Assembly (NCBI RefSeq): GCF_001467585.1
Contig: NZ_LNXY01000020.1
Location: forward strand, 664,904-728,903
Reading direction: 5' to 3'
Length of the DNA stretch: 64,000 nucleotides
Source: Legionella drozanskii LLAP-1
GTDB lineage: Bacteria; Pseudomonadota; Gammaproteobacteria; Legionellales; Legionellaceae
Part shown: positions 33,366 through 42,054 of the stretch, one piece after another
Position numbering within the stretch: position 1 is the stretch's first letter
Layout: each line of letters opens with the position of its first letter
Made by a program: the position numbers and the translations under genes
Notes under the pieces: generated by a model
The model's input: only the letters and a program-made list of their open reading frames with translations
Told to the model about the DNA's origin: nothing
The model's database searches: none

Positions 33366-35165
33366 CTAGACAACAGCCTCACGAATAATCCATATTCGTT
33401 GGGCAGGGCCAAGTGAGTCAACAGACTGAGTCCATAATACCAACGGCTTATCTCCGGTTGCAGCGGGCATTGATTGAGCAAATAGCGCAACGGCAAAAGC
33501 ATATCTTTTCCTCAACGCTTGCAGTGCATTTAATACTCGAGCTGCATCGGGTTGATTATCTTTCAGTACAAGCTCATTTCCGCGGTAAATAACCGTAACT
33601 GCCTGCCCTTTGAGCGATTGTTTTACCACCGTTTCTAAACGTCGCCATCGAGCCTGTCTACCGCGCTGAAGTTCGGCTTGAGTTGGGTTTTGTTGGAATT
33701 TGATTCGTTTATTTGAAGAAAACACTCTGGATAATATGTTATTCCCCGGTTTTTGTTGTAAAAAATAAGTACATAAGGAATCAATCAAAGAACGATAACG
33801 ACCAGAAATAGAAGGGCTTGTTCCAGGTCGGTTATTAATAAATATGGCAAAGGCTAAAGTATGTGCATTGGCCGTATATAAATAACCTGAGAGGCTAACA
33901 ACGCCGGTCATTGTACCTGTTTTAGCACGAACCAAATCTTGCTGATTCGGTTTTTTAAACCGTCGTTGAAGGGTCCCATCTCGTCCTGAAACAGGCAAAG
34001 CAGCAATATATTCATAGGACAGTGGGAAGCGCTCATATAAAAAACGTAATAAACTGACCGTCTGGTTGGGGGTTAGCAGATCATGGCGCGATAAGCCTGA
34101 ACCATCCGTTAATACCGCATTACCTAGCTCAATACCGGTTTGTTGCTGAATGAATTTCTTCACGATGAACTGAGCATCTCCCCAATCGACGGGCGAGCCA
34201 TTTAATTTTTCTGCAGCGTGCAAAAACAAACTGTCTGCATACAAATTATCGGAAGGTTTCAAAGTATCAGCCATTAATTGAGAAATGGGTTTTGAGGTTT
34301 CTGTTGCAATCAGTAGCGATCCAGAAGGCGCTTTACCAAGCATTACCTCACCTTCAAATGCAATATTGGCTTCACTCAGTTGTCGTCTAACTAAACCTTG
34401 TGCATAGCTGAGCGGATTGCGGATTGCCATCTTCTGCATGACGGCCCATTGGCCGACACCGACACAACCGCGGACAGTCAGGTGGTTATCCTTATCCATT
34501 GAAAAATCCACACCACAATGCGCCGAAGTGGCCTTGGTGTTTACCTGATTGTTGATCGTAATACTGCCGCTGGCATCATCCGTTTCAATAACCGCTGGAT
34601 CGCCTGGTTTACCCGCGGGATTAACCGTGACCATTAGACGATTGGTATCAATGATTAGAGGAGCAGCAGGCGCTCCATAGCTATAGACTAAATCCGTCGC
34701 CATCCAACCAGGGGGATAGGGACTCGCTACAGCATGACTGCTATCGATATATACATTGCCTTGAATATGATTAATGTGCCAAGCCTTCAGGCCCGCAATA
34801 AGCGTCGCAAGTCGTTCATGACTAAATGAAGGATCACCTGATAGATGGAGGTACAATGAACCCTTCAACGCCCCTTGCTGCAACTGCGTGGCATTCGTAC
34901 TAAGCTGATTTCTAAAACGATAATCAGGTCCTAATACCATTAACGCTGCGGCATCCGAAAAGAGCTTCATGTTTGAGGCGGGAATAAACGTGCGTGATTG
35001 ATTGCGGCTAAAAAGCGTTGCACCGGTTGTTACATCAACGACCTCTATACCGATATTCATTGTTGGGTCGATTGCATCAATTAACCGATCTGCACCACTT
35101 TTAATACTGGCATGTGAGGATACCGACAAAAAAGCACACACTAATCCCGACAACATCCTTTTCAT
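33366..35165 (-). CDS. dacB: D-alanyl-D-alanine carboxypeptidase/endopeptidase PBP4
   Basis: 599 residues, signal peptide at the N-terminus (LVCAFLSVSSHAS). Class-C penicillin-binding protein, peptidase family S13: Ser64 and Lys67 in PASNMKLFSD, SDN (SDNLYADS) and KTG (RAKTGTMTG). It trims D-Ala and cleaves DD-crosslinks in the periplasm. The E. coli enzyme is 477 residues; here about 120 residues follow the catalytic domain (from NILSRVFSSNKR), a basic region with KQSLKGQAVTVIYRGNEL, of unknown function. ATG with AAGGAA ribosome site. Confidence 0.9.
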   Translation of the reverse strand: MKRMLSGLVCAFLSVSSHASIKSGADRLIDAIDPTMNIGIEVVDVTTGATLFSRNQSRTFIPASNMKLFSDAAALMVLGPDYRFRNQLSTNATQLQQGALKGSLYLHLSGDPSFSHERLATLIAGLKAWHINHIQGNVYIDSSHAVASPYPPGWMATDLVYSYGAPAAPLIIDTNRLMVTVNPAGKPGDPAVIETDDASGSITINNQVNTKATSAHCGVDFSMDKDNHLTVRGCVGVGQWAVMQKMAIRNPLSYAQGLVRRQLSEANIAFEGEVMLGKAPSGSLLIATETSKPISQLMADTLKPSDNLYADSLFLHAAEKLNGSPVDWGDAQFIVKKFIQQQTGIELGNAVLTDGSGLSRHDLLTPNQTVSLLRFLYERFPLSYEYIAALPVSGRDGTLQRRFKKPNQQDLVRAKTGTMTGVVSLSGYLYTANAHTLAFAIFINNRPGTSPSISGRYRSLIDSLCTYFLQQKPGNNILSRVFSSNKRIKFQQNPTQAELQRGRQARWRRLETVVKQSLKGQAVTVIYRGNELVLKDNQPDAARVLNALQALRKRYAFAVALFAQSMPAATGDKPLVLWTQSVDSLGPAQRIWIIREAVV

Positions 35166-35226
35166 CGATTTGGGTTCCTTAGTTTAAAAGTAATAATAAA
35201 AGCCCCAAAGCGACTTGGGAAAAAGC

Positions 35227-36015
35227 TTAATCATAACGCAAGCCCATCCTCTCCAAAAGCCCTGCCAGGGTATCATTATCAAAAAATTTTACTTGTAACC
35301 AACCACCTTCACGGTTGTCGTTAATAATTTGTACAGGCGCTCCGATTTGTTCAGCTAGTTTTATTTGTAAACGTTCGATATCCCGATCTTTTCTTGCATC
35401 CGCTTTCAGGGGATCATTTGTTTTTAATTCCTTCACCTTTTTTTCTAACTGCCTGACGGACCACTCATTTTGCTCTATTTGTTCTGCTAATAATCTTTGT
35501 TGGCTTGGGTGCAGTCCAACCAACATACGCGCATGTCCAAGTGAAAGTTGTTCATTTCTTAATCGCTGCTGCACTGATTCACAAAGAGTCAATAAACGCA
35601 AAATATTAGCGATATGGCTGCGCGATTTACCGACTAAATGAGCTATTTCTTCTTGGTGAAAATGAAACTCATCAAGCAACCGTCGATAACCAGTGGCTTC
35701 TTCGATTAGATTTAAATTTTGGCGTTGAATATTTTCAATCAAAGTCACCGCTGCGGCTTGCTCATCGCTGTAGTTACCAATAAGACAAGGTAACTCCGCT
35801 AAACTGATAAGCATCGCAGCCCGCCAACGCCGTTCGCCAGCAATGATTTCATACCGCTCTTTAGCTAGCTCTCTAACGACTAAAGGTTCAATGAGTCCTT
35901 GCGTAGCAATCGATTGCGCCAACTCCTGCAGTGCGTTCGCCTCAAAATTAACTCTGGGTTGGTAGCGGCCAGGTTGTAGCCATTCGATTGGAATCGATTT
36001 AAATTCTGTTTTCAT
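35227..36015 (-). CDS. parB: ParB-family chromosome partitioning protein
   Basis: 262 residues. ParB N-terminal CTPase domain with RYQPRVNF, GERRWRAAM and ENIQRQNLN, a central HTH (FHQEEIAHLVGKSRSHIANI, LRLL) and a C-terminal dimerisation region (EGGWLQVKFFDNDTLAGLLE). It binds parS and loads onto DNA near the origin. ParA, usually adjacent, is not in this window, and no clear parS palindrome was noticed, though the whole window was not systematically scanned. A Noc-like or plasmid-type paralogue is the alternative. Confidence 0.9.
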   Translation of the reverse strand: MKTEFKSIPIEWLQPGRYQPRVNFEANALQELAQSIATQGLIEPLVVRELAKERYEIIAGERRWRAAMLISLAELPCLIGNYSDEQAAAVTLIENIQRQNLNLIEEATGYRRLLDEFHFHQEEIAHLVGKSRSHIANILRLLTLCESVQQRLRNEQLSLGHARMLVGLHPSQQRLLAEQIEQNEWSVRQLEKKVKELKTNDPLKADARKDRDIERLQIKLAEQIGAPVQIINDNREGGWLQVKFFDNDTLAGLLERMGLRYD

Positions 36016-36090
36016 AAAAACGATTTAAGGCAAAGATGAGCTATTGTTTCATAAGCGGTTCTGACTAAGCAAATAAAAGCTCTGTCGAAG

Positions 36091-36600
36091 TTAGGCTGCT
36101 GGGGCTGCAGAATTTTGCAAGTTGGGTTGATCCATTTCTCGCGCTCTGGGATCTTGAGCAAAAAGACCGAAGGCGGATTTACCGATTCCTTTTGGCATTT
36201 GCCGTTGTACTTCAGCGTCTAATAAGCGGTTGCGCTCCATTAAGGCTTCAGCCTCAGATTTTATATAACTGTCTCCAGAAGCTAAAATTTTAACGATATA
36301 TTGCGCCGCTTTCTGCAAACCAGAGACTTTTCCATTTGCAGCATAGTCTCGACTTAAAACTAACATCGCGTTAGTAAAGCCCTGTTTCGCAGAAGCCTGC
36401 ATCAAGTTTAAATAGGTATCAGACTTTTTGTGAAAGAGCTGGGCTAATTGATATTGAGCCATTTTATCGCCCTGAGTAGCCAACATTTTTACTTGCTTCA
36501 TTAAGGCTAAGGTTTCAGTCTTAGTGTAATAATTATCAGGATTTTCAGTGAGTGCTTTAACTAAATTGGCTAATTCACTCATCAATAAATTCGGTGTCAT
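36091..36600 (-). CDS. small Sel1/TPR-like protein
   Basis: About 169 residues from the ATG at 36600; a TTG at 36618 would add six residues. Neither has a strong ribosome site. The middle contains alpha-helical repeat-like pairs (GDKMAQYQLAQLFHKKSD; LMQASAKQGFTNAMLVLSRD; AAQYIVKILASGDSYIKSEA) with small residues at Sel1-type positions. No signal peptide; the C-terminus is Ala/Pro-rich. In Legionella, Sel1-type proteins often meet host factors, but the repeats are weak here. Confidence 0.6.
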   Translation of the reverse strand: MTPNLLMSELANLVKALTENPDNYYTKTETLALMKQVKMLATQGDKMAQYQLAQLFHKKSDTYLNLMQASAKQGFTNAMLVLSRDYAANGKVSGLQKAAQYIVKILASGDSYIKSEAEALMERNRLLDAEVQRQMPKGIGKSAFGLFAQDPRAREMDQPNLQNSAAPAA

Positions 36601-36693
36601 TGGGATACTAATGCTCAAAAAGAATACTTAGAAACTACAGATTATATGAGTAAAATTAAGACAAGATTAAATGTCGTTTGGTTTACATTATTT

Positions 36694-37440
36694 TTACGCT
36701 TTATCGTACAGAGACCAACCAAGATGAAATAACATATGTGAAACTATGGCAGCCAATAAACCGTATTGCCAAAAAAGCCAACCAAACAGAATTCCTTGCC
36801 AAAGATTTAGTAGCAAAGTGACATAAATGAAACGACGACTGGGTTGGCAACCTGCAGCTAAATAAGTCGGCAATTGTCCAAATCCGAAGAATAATCCACT
36901 TAGAAAAATAGACCCCCATAGGAGTATCGGCGTGCTGCGGCCCAAAAATAAAATTGAAAAAAACACGAGGACGTTCATCAATCCCCAGCGAGCTAGCACT
37001 TCTTCAACTACCCCCCCATAAAGAATACATCCATCGGGACGCAATACCGAACGAATTTTCCTCATTGTATTTAAGGTTTGTTCATCGAGAATAGATTCAA
37101 CAACTGCATAATATAAAATCAAAAAAACAAATAATCCGCCGAGAGTATAAAGGAAAACAGGTAAGATTAGATTCTGTATCGCATTCAGCGCTGGCTGACC
37201 AAGTAATAAGGCCTCTAAAATGGGAGCCTTAAGCCCGGTACGCAAAGACAAGACTGCCCCCGCTAAACTCATCAATAAAACCATAATTAGAGTCTGAACA
37301 ACAGCAAGACGACTAATTCGAGCCCTTAGTTCTTCGCTATTATTAGGCAATAATAAATGAATGAGGCGCGGGATGGCGATAAACGTTCCCGGTAAGGAGA
37401 GGCAAAATACTAAGATAACAAGTGGCCAATTAATTTGCAT
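36694..37440 (-). CDS. CPBP-family intramembrane protease homologue
   Basis: 248 residues, about seven hydrophobic segments. Motif 1 EEVLAR and motif 3 SHMLFH are intact. At motif 2 (GLFFGFGQLPTYL) the expected His is Gln, so the metal site may be altered. Possible roles are prenyl-protein-type proteolysis or, if inactive, a scaffold. It is monocistronic. No convincing gene was seen in 37441-37679. Confidence 0.8.
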   Translation of the reverse strand: MQINWPLVILVFCLSLPGTFIAIPRLIHLLLPNNSEELRARISRLAVVQTLIMVLLMSLAGAVLSLRTGLKAPILEALLLGQPALNAIQNLILPVFLYTLGGLFVFLILYYAVVESILDEQTLNTMRKIRSVLRPDGCILYGGVVEEVLARWGLMNVLVFFSILFLGRSTPILLWGSIFLSGLFFGFGQLPTYLAAGCQPSRRFIYVTLLLNLWQGILFGWLFWQYGLLAAIVSHMLFHLGWSLYDKA

Positions 37441-37679
37441 TTATTAAAGAGTCCCTTTTACCATTCAAAACGCTAAATTCAATTACACAACAGCGCCAAC
37501 TGTGCGCAGACGTTACTGAAAAAAGTGAGGCAGAAGCAAGGTACAAATTTAAGTTAAATAATTCTTTAGCTTCGAAACCCTGATTTGTCTCGTCGCCACG
37601 CTTCTTCCAATGACGGTACAGAAGAGCAACTAGGTAACACCAGTTAAGCGCCGCGGGGAAGATTGTGTCTTTCCACAAA

Positions 37680-38960
37680 TTACAACTTACGCAGAACGCT
37701 ATAAAAAAATCCGTCCCCATTTACTTCGCTAGGAAATATTTGCCAGCCATGTCCTGTCGCCTGCCCCCAAGGTTTATTACCCATGACGAATTGGCAATCC
37801 GATTGGTTTGCAACGAAACGAGCGATCTGCTGCTCATTTTCTTGTTTCATTACTGAGCAAGTTGCATAGACAAGTAACCCATTAGGCGTTAATAACTGCC
37901 ATAGAGATTGCAATAATTGGAGTTGTAATTCAACTATCCTACTAATTTCGCCTTCAGTGCGTAAGATTCGTATATCGGGTTGACGCCTAATAACTCCTGT
38001 TGCCGAACAAGGTGCATCGAGAAGAATACGATCAAAAGGTTTACCATCCCACCAGGTTTCTGGTTGAAGGGCATCGCCTTTCAATAGATTCGCTTTTAAA
38101 TTTAGGCGTGATAAATTTTCCGCAACTCGTTGTAAGCGCTTTTCATCCACATCCAGGGCCACACATTCAGCAAGTTGAGATTCTGCTTCTAAAATATGAC
38201 AAGTTTTGCCACCAGGTGCACAGCAGGCATCAAGCAAACGAAGACCAGGTTGTAATTCTAGAAGAGATACTGCGAGTTGCGCGGATTCATCTTGCACTGA
38301 AACCTCTCCTGCAGCAAAACCAGGTAAATCACGCACATCGCAAGGAACGTCCAACGTCAAACCAAGGCTAGAATAAGGATGGGGCTTCGCTTGAATATTA
38401 AGTTGCTCCAATTGCTGGAGATATTGCTCTCTTGAAAGCTGACGCTGATTAACACGCAAACTCATGGGCGGATGGCTATCATTCGCTTTCAATATACTTT
38501 GCCAGTCATGCGGCCAATCCACTTGTAATCGCTTAATAAGCCAGCCAGGATGGCCATAAATAAAATCTTCATTCGCTTCTAAGCCAGATAAAAATATAGC
38601 TTGCTCCCTGCAGAATGCTCTAAGCACCGCATTCACCAGCCCCTTTGCCCAACTCTTTTTTAATTGCTCAAGCAAAGCAACGGTTTCTTTTACGACAGCA
38701 TAATCAGGCTTTTGCATGTAATGTAACTGATACAAACCAATGAGTATGACAATCCAAACCTCCTGTACTTTGGGGCGTTTATTCATCAAGCAATCGGCTA
38801 AGGCCTGTAAGCGGTAATAATGGCGACAAACACCGAAGCAGATTTCCTTTGAGAGCGGGGATAAATCTTCTTCTGAATGCATCAGATGAGATAAAGGAAT
38901 TTTGTCTTGAACTAACTTTAATAAAATGCGTAGTGCCTTTAAACGCTCATTTTTTTTCAT
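37680..38960 (-). CDS. rsmB: 16S rRNA m5C967 methyltransferase
   Basis: 426 residues. N-terminal NusB-like RNA-binding domain (~1-140) and C-terminal Rossmann methyltransferase with SAM loop [14 protein letters not shown]; Cys318 in DAPCSATG and Cys368 in YATCSVM are the two active cysteines. It methylates C967 of 16S rRNA. The start overlaps the fmt stop by four bases (ATGA), giving the conserved def-fmt-rsmB operon. Confidence 0.96.
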   Translation of the reverse strand: MKKNERLKALRILLKLVQDKIPLSHLMHSEEDLSPLSKEICFGVCRHYYRLQALADCLMNKRPKVQEVWIVILIGLYQLHYMQKPDYAVVKETVALLEQLKKSWAKGLVNAVLRAFCREQAIFLSGLEANEDFIYGHPGWLIKRLQVDWPHDWQSILKANDSHPPMSLRVNQRQLSREQYLQQLEQLNIQAKPHPYSSLGLTLDVPCDVRDLPGFAAGEVSVQDESAQLAVSLLELQPGLRLLDACCAPGGKTCHILEAESQLAECVALDVDEKRLQRVAENLSRLNLKANLLKGDALQPETWWDGKPFDRILLDAPCSATGVIRRQPDIRILRTEGEISRIVELQLQLLQSLWQLLTPNGLLVYATCSVMKQENEQQIARFVANQSDCQFVMGNKPWGQATGHGWQIFPSEVNGDGFFYSVLRKL

Positions 38961-39901
38961 TGTAAGACCAAATTAACATGAAGTTGTGAGCGACCAGCAT
39001 TTAACCAGTCAGCTACTGTCATTACTCTTGAACCAGAAAATTGAATTGTTTCCACCATGATTGCCTGTTTAGCTGTCGCGACCAACATTCCCCTTTTATC
39101 GAGAGCGAGGATAGTTCCAGGTGCCTTAGAGCTGGTGATATCGACAATATAAGCACGGTGAATACGTAATAACTCTTCGCCAGCTTGCGTGTAGGCAATA
39201 GGCCAGGGATTAAAAGCTCGAATTTGTCGATCGATTTCAATCGCTGTTTTTTGCCAATTAATGGCTGCATCTTCTTTTTTGATTTTGGCTGCGTAAGTCG
39301 CTAGATTATTATCTTGAACCTGTGGTTTTGCTGTTCCGGTTGCTAAAGCATCAATTGTTTTAAGCAAAGGGGCCACAGCTAGTTCAGCTAATTTGTCATG
39401 CAAACTGCCAGCGGTATCATGATCAGTGATTGGACAACTCACTTCAGCTAGTTTATCGCCGGTATCCATACCAATATCCATTTGCATGATCGTTACCCCA
39501 GTCTCTCGATCACCACTGAATATTGCTTGCTGGATAGGCGCAGCCCCTCGCCAACGTGGCAGCAACGAAGCATGAACATTAATACAACCTAAACGAGGAA
39601 GGGTTAAGATTCGTTGTGGCAAAATAAGGCCATAGGCAATCACCACCAATAAATCTGGTTTCAATGCCGCCAATTCGGCGACAGCCTCTTCGGTCTTAAA
39701 GTTGAGTGGTTGATAGATCGGTACTTGATGGTTTATTGCCCAACTCTTCACTGCGGAAGCTTGTAGCTTTCTACCGCGGCCTGCTGGTCTATCAGGTTGA
39801 GTGTATACAGCGAGCAACTCATAGGTGGACGCAGCCAAGGCATCGAGACAAGGCAGAGTGAACTCTGGGGTACCCGCAAAGACTATGTGCAACTGACTCA
39901 T
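38957..39901 (-). CDS. fmt: methionyl-tRNA formyltransferase
   Basis: 314 residues. [15 protein letters not shown] at the start, catalytic loop [16 protein letters not shown] (Asn/His/Asp formyl-transfer region), GITIMQMD-like [14 protein letters not shown], and a C-terminal OB-fold. It formylates initiator Met-tRNA with 10-formyl-THF. The start overlaps the def stop by four bases, so it is coupled to def. Confidence 0.97.
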   Translation of the reverse strand: MSQLHIVFAGTPEFTLPCLDALAASTYELLAVYTQPDRPAGRGRKLQASAVKSWAINHQVPIYQPLNFKTEEAVAELAALKPDLLVVIAYGLILPQRILTLPRLGCINVHASLLPRWRGAAPIQQAIFSGDRETGVTIMQMDIGMDTGDKLAEVSCPITDHDTAGSLHDKLAELAVAPLLKTIDALATGTAKPQVQDNNLATYAAKIKKEDAAINWQKTAIEIDRQIRAFNPWPIAYTQAGEELLRIHRAYIVDITSSKAPGTILALDKRGMLVATAKQAIMVETIQFSGSRVMTVADWLNAGRSQLHVNLVLQ

Positions 39902-40410
39902 GGCTTCCGTAAATGTTGACGCTTAAATTTATCAAGTTTTCGACGAGCGATTGCACGTTTCAATGGAGACAATAAATCCACAAACAGCTTGCCGTTTAGA
40001 TGATCGATTTCATGTTGGAAGCACTCTCCCAAAATACCATCGCCACTCATTTCATACTCTTTTCCATGACGATCTAAAGCGCGAATGGTCACTTTATTTG
40101 CACGCATCACTTTGTCATAAGCGCCGGGTACAGATAAGCAACCTTCTTCATATTCAGTCTCACCTTCTCTAGCTATAATCTCAGGATTGATCAACACGAG
40201 CTGATGTTTTTTATCACCAGAAATATCGATCACAGAAAGGCGCAAGCTGATTCCGATTTGGGGTGCTGCAAGCCCAACTCCTCTTGCGTGATACATAGTT
40301 TCAAACATATCATCAATCAAAGTTTGTAGTTCATCGTCAAAATGTTCTACTGGTTTTGCAACCTGTCGTAACCGTTCATCAGGCAAATAAATAATTTTAC
40401 GAATTGCCAT
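39898..40410 (-). CDS. def: peptide deformylase
   Basis: 170 residues from ATG 40410 (a GTG two codons earlier is possible). All three motifs are present: [19 protein letters not shown] with the Cys metal ligand, and HEIDHLNG with both His ligands and catalytic Glu. It removes the formyl group from nascent proteins. First gene of def-fmt-rsmB. Confidence 0.97.
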   Translation of the reverse strand: MAIRKIIYLPDERLRQVAKPVEHFDDELQTLIDDMFETMYHARGVGLAAPQIGISLRLSVIDISGDKKHQLVLINPEIIAREGETEYEEGCLSVPGAYDKVMRANKVTIRALDRHGKEYEMSGDGILGECFQHEIDHLNGKLFVDLLSPLKRAIARRKLDKFKRQHLRKP

Positions 40411-40529
40411 AAACACCTATTTTATTGCGAATATTGCATGCTATTATCGCCAATACCTCGCAAAGCTGCAAGATGTCAATATTTAGCTCAATGAAAATAA
40501 GCTTTCATCTTGTATCTATGGATAGCATT

Positions 40530-41609
40530 ATGGATAATAAATATTATTTTCTTGCTCTTAACAGAGTCAAGCAGATCGGCCCCAGAACGATCTTAAAACT
40601 CCTGGCACATTGGCCCAATCTTGAGGAAATGTTTCAACTAACCTCTAAACAATTACAACAAGCGGGGCTTTCTGAGCAGCTTGCCGAATCAATTAAACAA
40701 TTCAATCTTGCTGACGTAGAAGCAGACTTACTCTGGCAAGAATCAAACAATCACCATTTACTGAGCTGGGATGACCCCGAATACCCTTTCTTGCTAAAAG
40801 AAATCTACGACCCACCCCCTATTTTGTATTTACGCGGCGAATTGTCTTGTTTACAACAAGCAACAATTGCCATCGTAGGGAGTCGCAAACCTTCTATTAC
40901 AGGTACGGAAACTGCTTGGCATTTAGCATTTGAATTAGCCTCCACAGGGCTTACTATTGTAAGTGGTTTAGCATTAGGGGTAGATGCGCAAGCTCATAAA
41001 GGTTGTTTGGAAGCAAAGGGGCAAACCATCGCCGTATTAGGTACGGGAATAGATTATATTTATCCACGCCAACATCTTCATTTAGCTCATAAAATTTGCG
41101 AAAAAGGCTTGTTAATTAGTGAATTTCCCTTGAAAGCAGTGCCCAATGCTGGACATTTCCCCCGTAGAAATCGTATAATAAGTGGTTTATCATTGGCCAC
41201 ATTGGTTGTTGAGGCAGCAGTTCAAAGCGGTTCATTGATTACAGCGCGACTCGCATTGGAGCAAAATCGCGACGTTTTCGCAGTACCAGGCTCTATTCAC
41301 AATCCGCAAGCGCGTGGATGTCATCATCTACTACAGCAAGGAGCCAAATTAGTAACTTCAGGGCAAGAGGTGCTCGAAGAACTAGGGTTAGATCTGACAA
41401 TAAAGCAAACTAATACTACGCAATCCCTTGCCAGAGATAACAAAAACCTAGTAAAGTGCATTGGCTTTGAAATAACAACAGTAGATCAAATTGTTAAGCG
41501 AAGTGGTTTAAGTGTTGAAGAGGTAGCTTGTGGCTTGGCTACATTAGAAATCGAGGGCACAATTAAAGCAGTCCCCGGCGGTTACATGAGGTGTTCATAT
41601 GAAAGATAG
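40530..41609 (+). CDS. dprA: DNA-processing protein DprA (Smf)
   Basis: About 359 residues if started at 40530 (MDNKYYFLALNRVKQIGPRT), where similarity begins; ATGs at 40518 and an ATG at 40425 are possible but no good ribosome site distinguishes them. Rossmann fold with VGSRKPSITGTETA, SGLALGVDAQAHKG, AVLGTGIDYIYPRQH and SEFPLKAVPNAGHFPRRNR. It loads RecA on incoming single strands in natural transformation. It overlaps smg by 11 bases, the usual dprA-smg-topA gammaproteobacterial arrangement. Confidence 0.94.
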   Translation: MDNKYYFLALNRVKQIGPRTILKLLAHWPNLEEMFQLTSKQLQQAGLSEQLAESIKQFNLADVEADLLWQESNNHHLLSWDDPEYPFLLKEIYDPPPILYLRGELSCLQQATIAIVGSRKPSITGTETAWHLAFELASTGLTIVSGLALGVDAQAHKGCLEAKGQTIAVLGTGIDYIYPRQHLHLAHKICEKGLLISEFPLKAVPNAGHFPRRNRIISGLSLATLVVEAAVQSGSLITARLALEQNRDVFAVPGSIHNPQARGCHHLLQQGAKLVTSGQEVLEELGLDLTIKQTNTTQSLARDNKNLVKCIGFEITTVDQIVKRSGLSVEEVACGLATLEIEGTIKAVPGGYMRCSYER

Positions 41610-42036
41610 CTTGTTTGAAATGTTAATGCATTTTTTTGAAAAAAGTTTATCTCAATTAAAAGAAAGTGATAAAAAAAATGCTCAAAATGACCAGGAGGAC
41701 CCTGATCTTTATGATGCCTCTACACTTGAAAGTCGAACTCTTATCCTTAAATCCGCAAAGCAAACTGCTATACGCGTATTCACTGATGATGAAAAACAAA
41801 AATTTACAAAAGCGAGTTATCAATTTTTAACGCGCTTGATGCTTTGGGGTATTTTGGCCCCTGAAACCTTAGAATTGATTATTAATCAGTTGCTTTTCTC
41901 AGAATCGCGTTTTGTTACTTTGCAAGAAACGAAATGGACTATTCGCAATACACTTGCTGAAAATCTAGATGCTGCTCAACTTGCTTTTCTTGATCTTGTG
42001 CTATACCAAAAAGAAGATAAGTTACCATTGCATTGA
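41599..42036 (+). CDS. smg: Smg family protein (DUF494)
   Basis: 145 residues. MKDSLFEMLMHFFEK at the start and TRLMLWGILAPETLELIINQ, then ALLDLVLYQKE-like FLDLVLYQKE at the end, match Smg. The molecular role is not defined; it is conserved between dprA and topA in many gammaproteobacteria, as here. Confidence 0.93.
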   Translation: MKDSLFEMLMHFFEKSLSQLKESDKKNAQNDQEDPDLYDASTLESRTLILKSAKQTAIRVFTDDEKQKFTKASYQFLTRLMLWGILAPETLELIINQLLFSESRFVTLQETKWTIRNTLAENLDAAQLAFLDLVLYQKEDKLPLH

Positions 42037-42054
42037 GCAACCAAAGGAAAGTCA

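Noticed and set aside
37430-37720. 96-codon open stretch on the minus strand between rsmB and the CPBP gene
   Set aside because: It overlaps the rsmB end, has no ribosome site and no domain; composition looks random.
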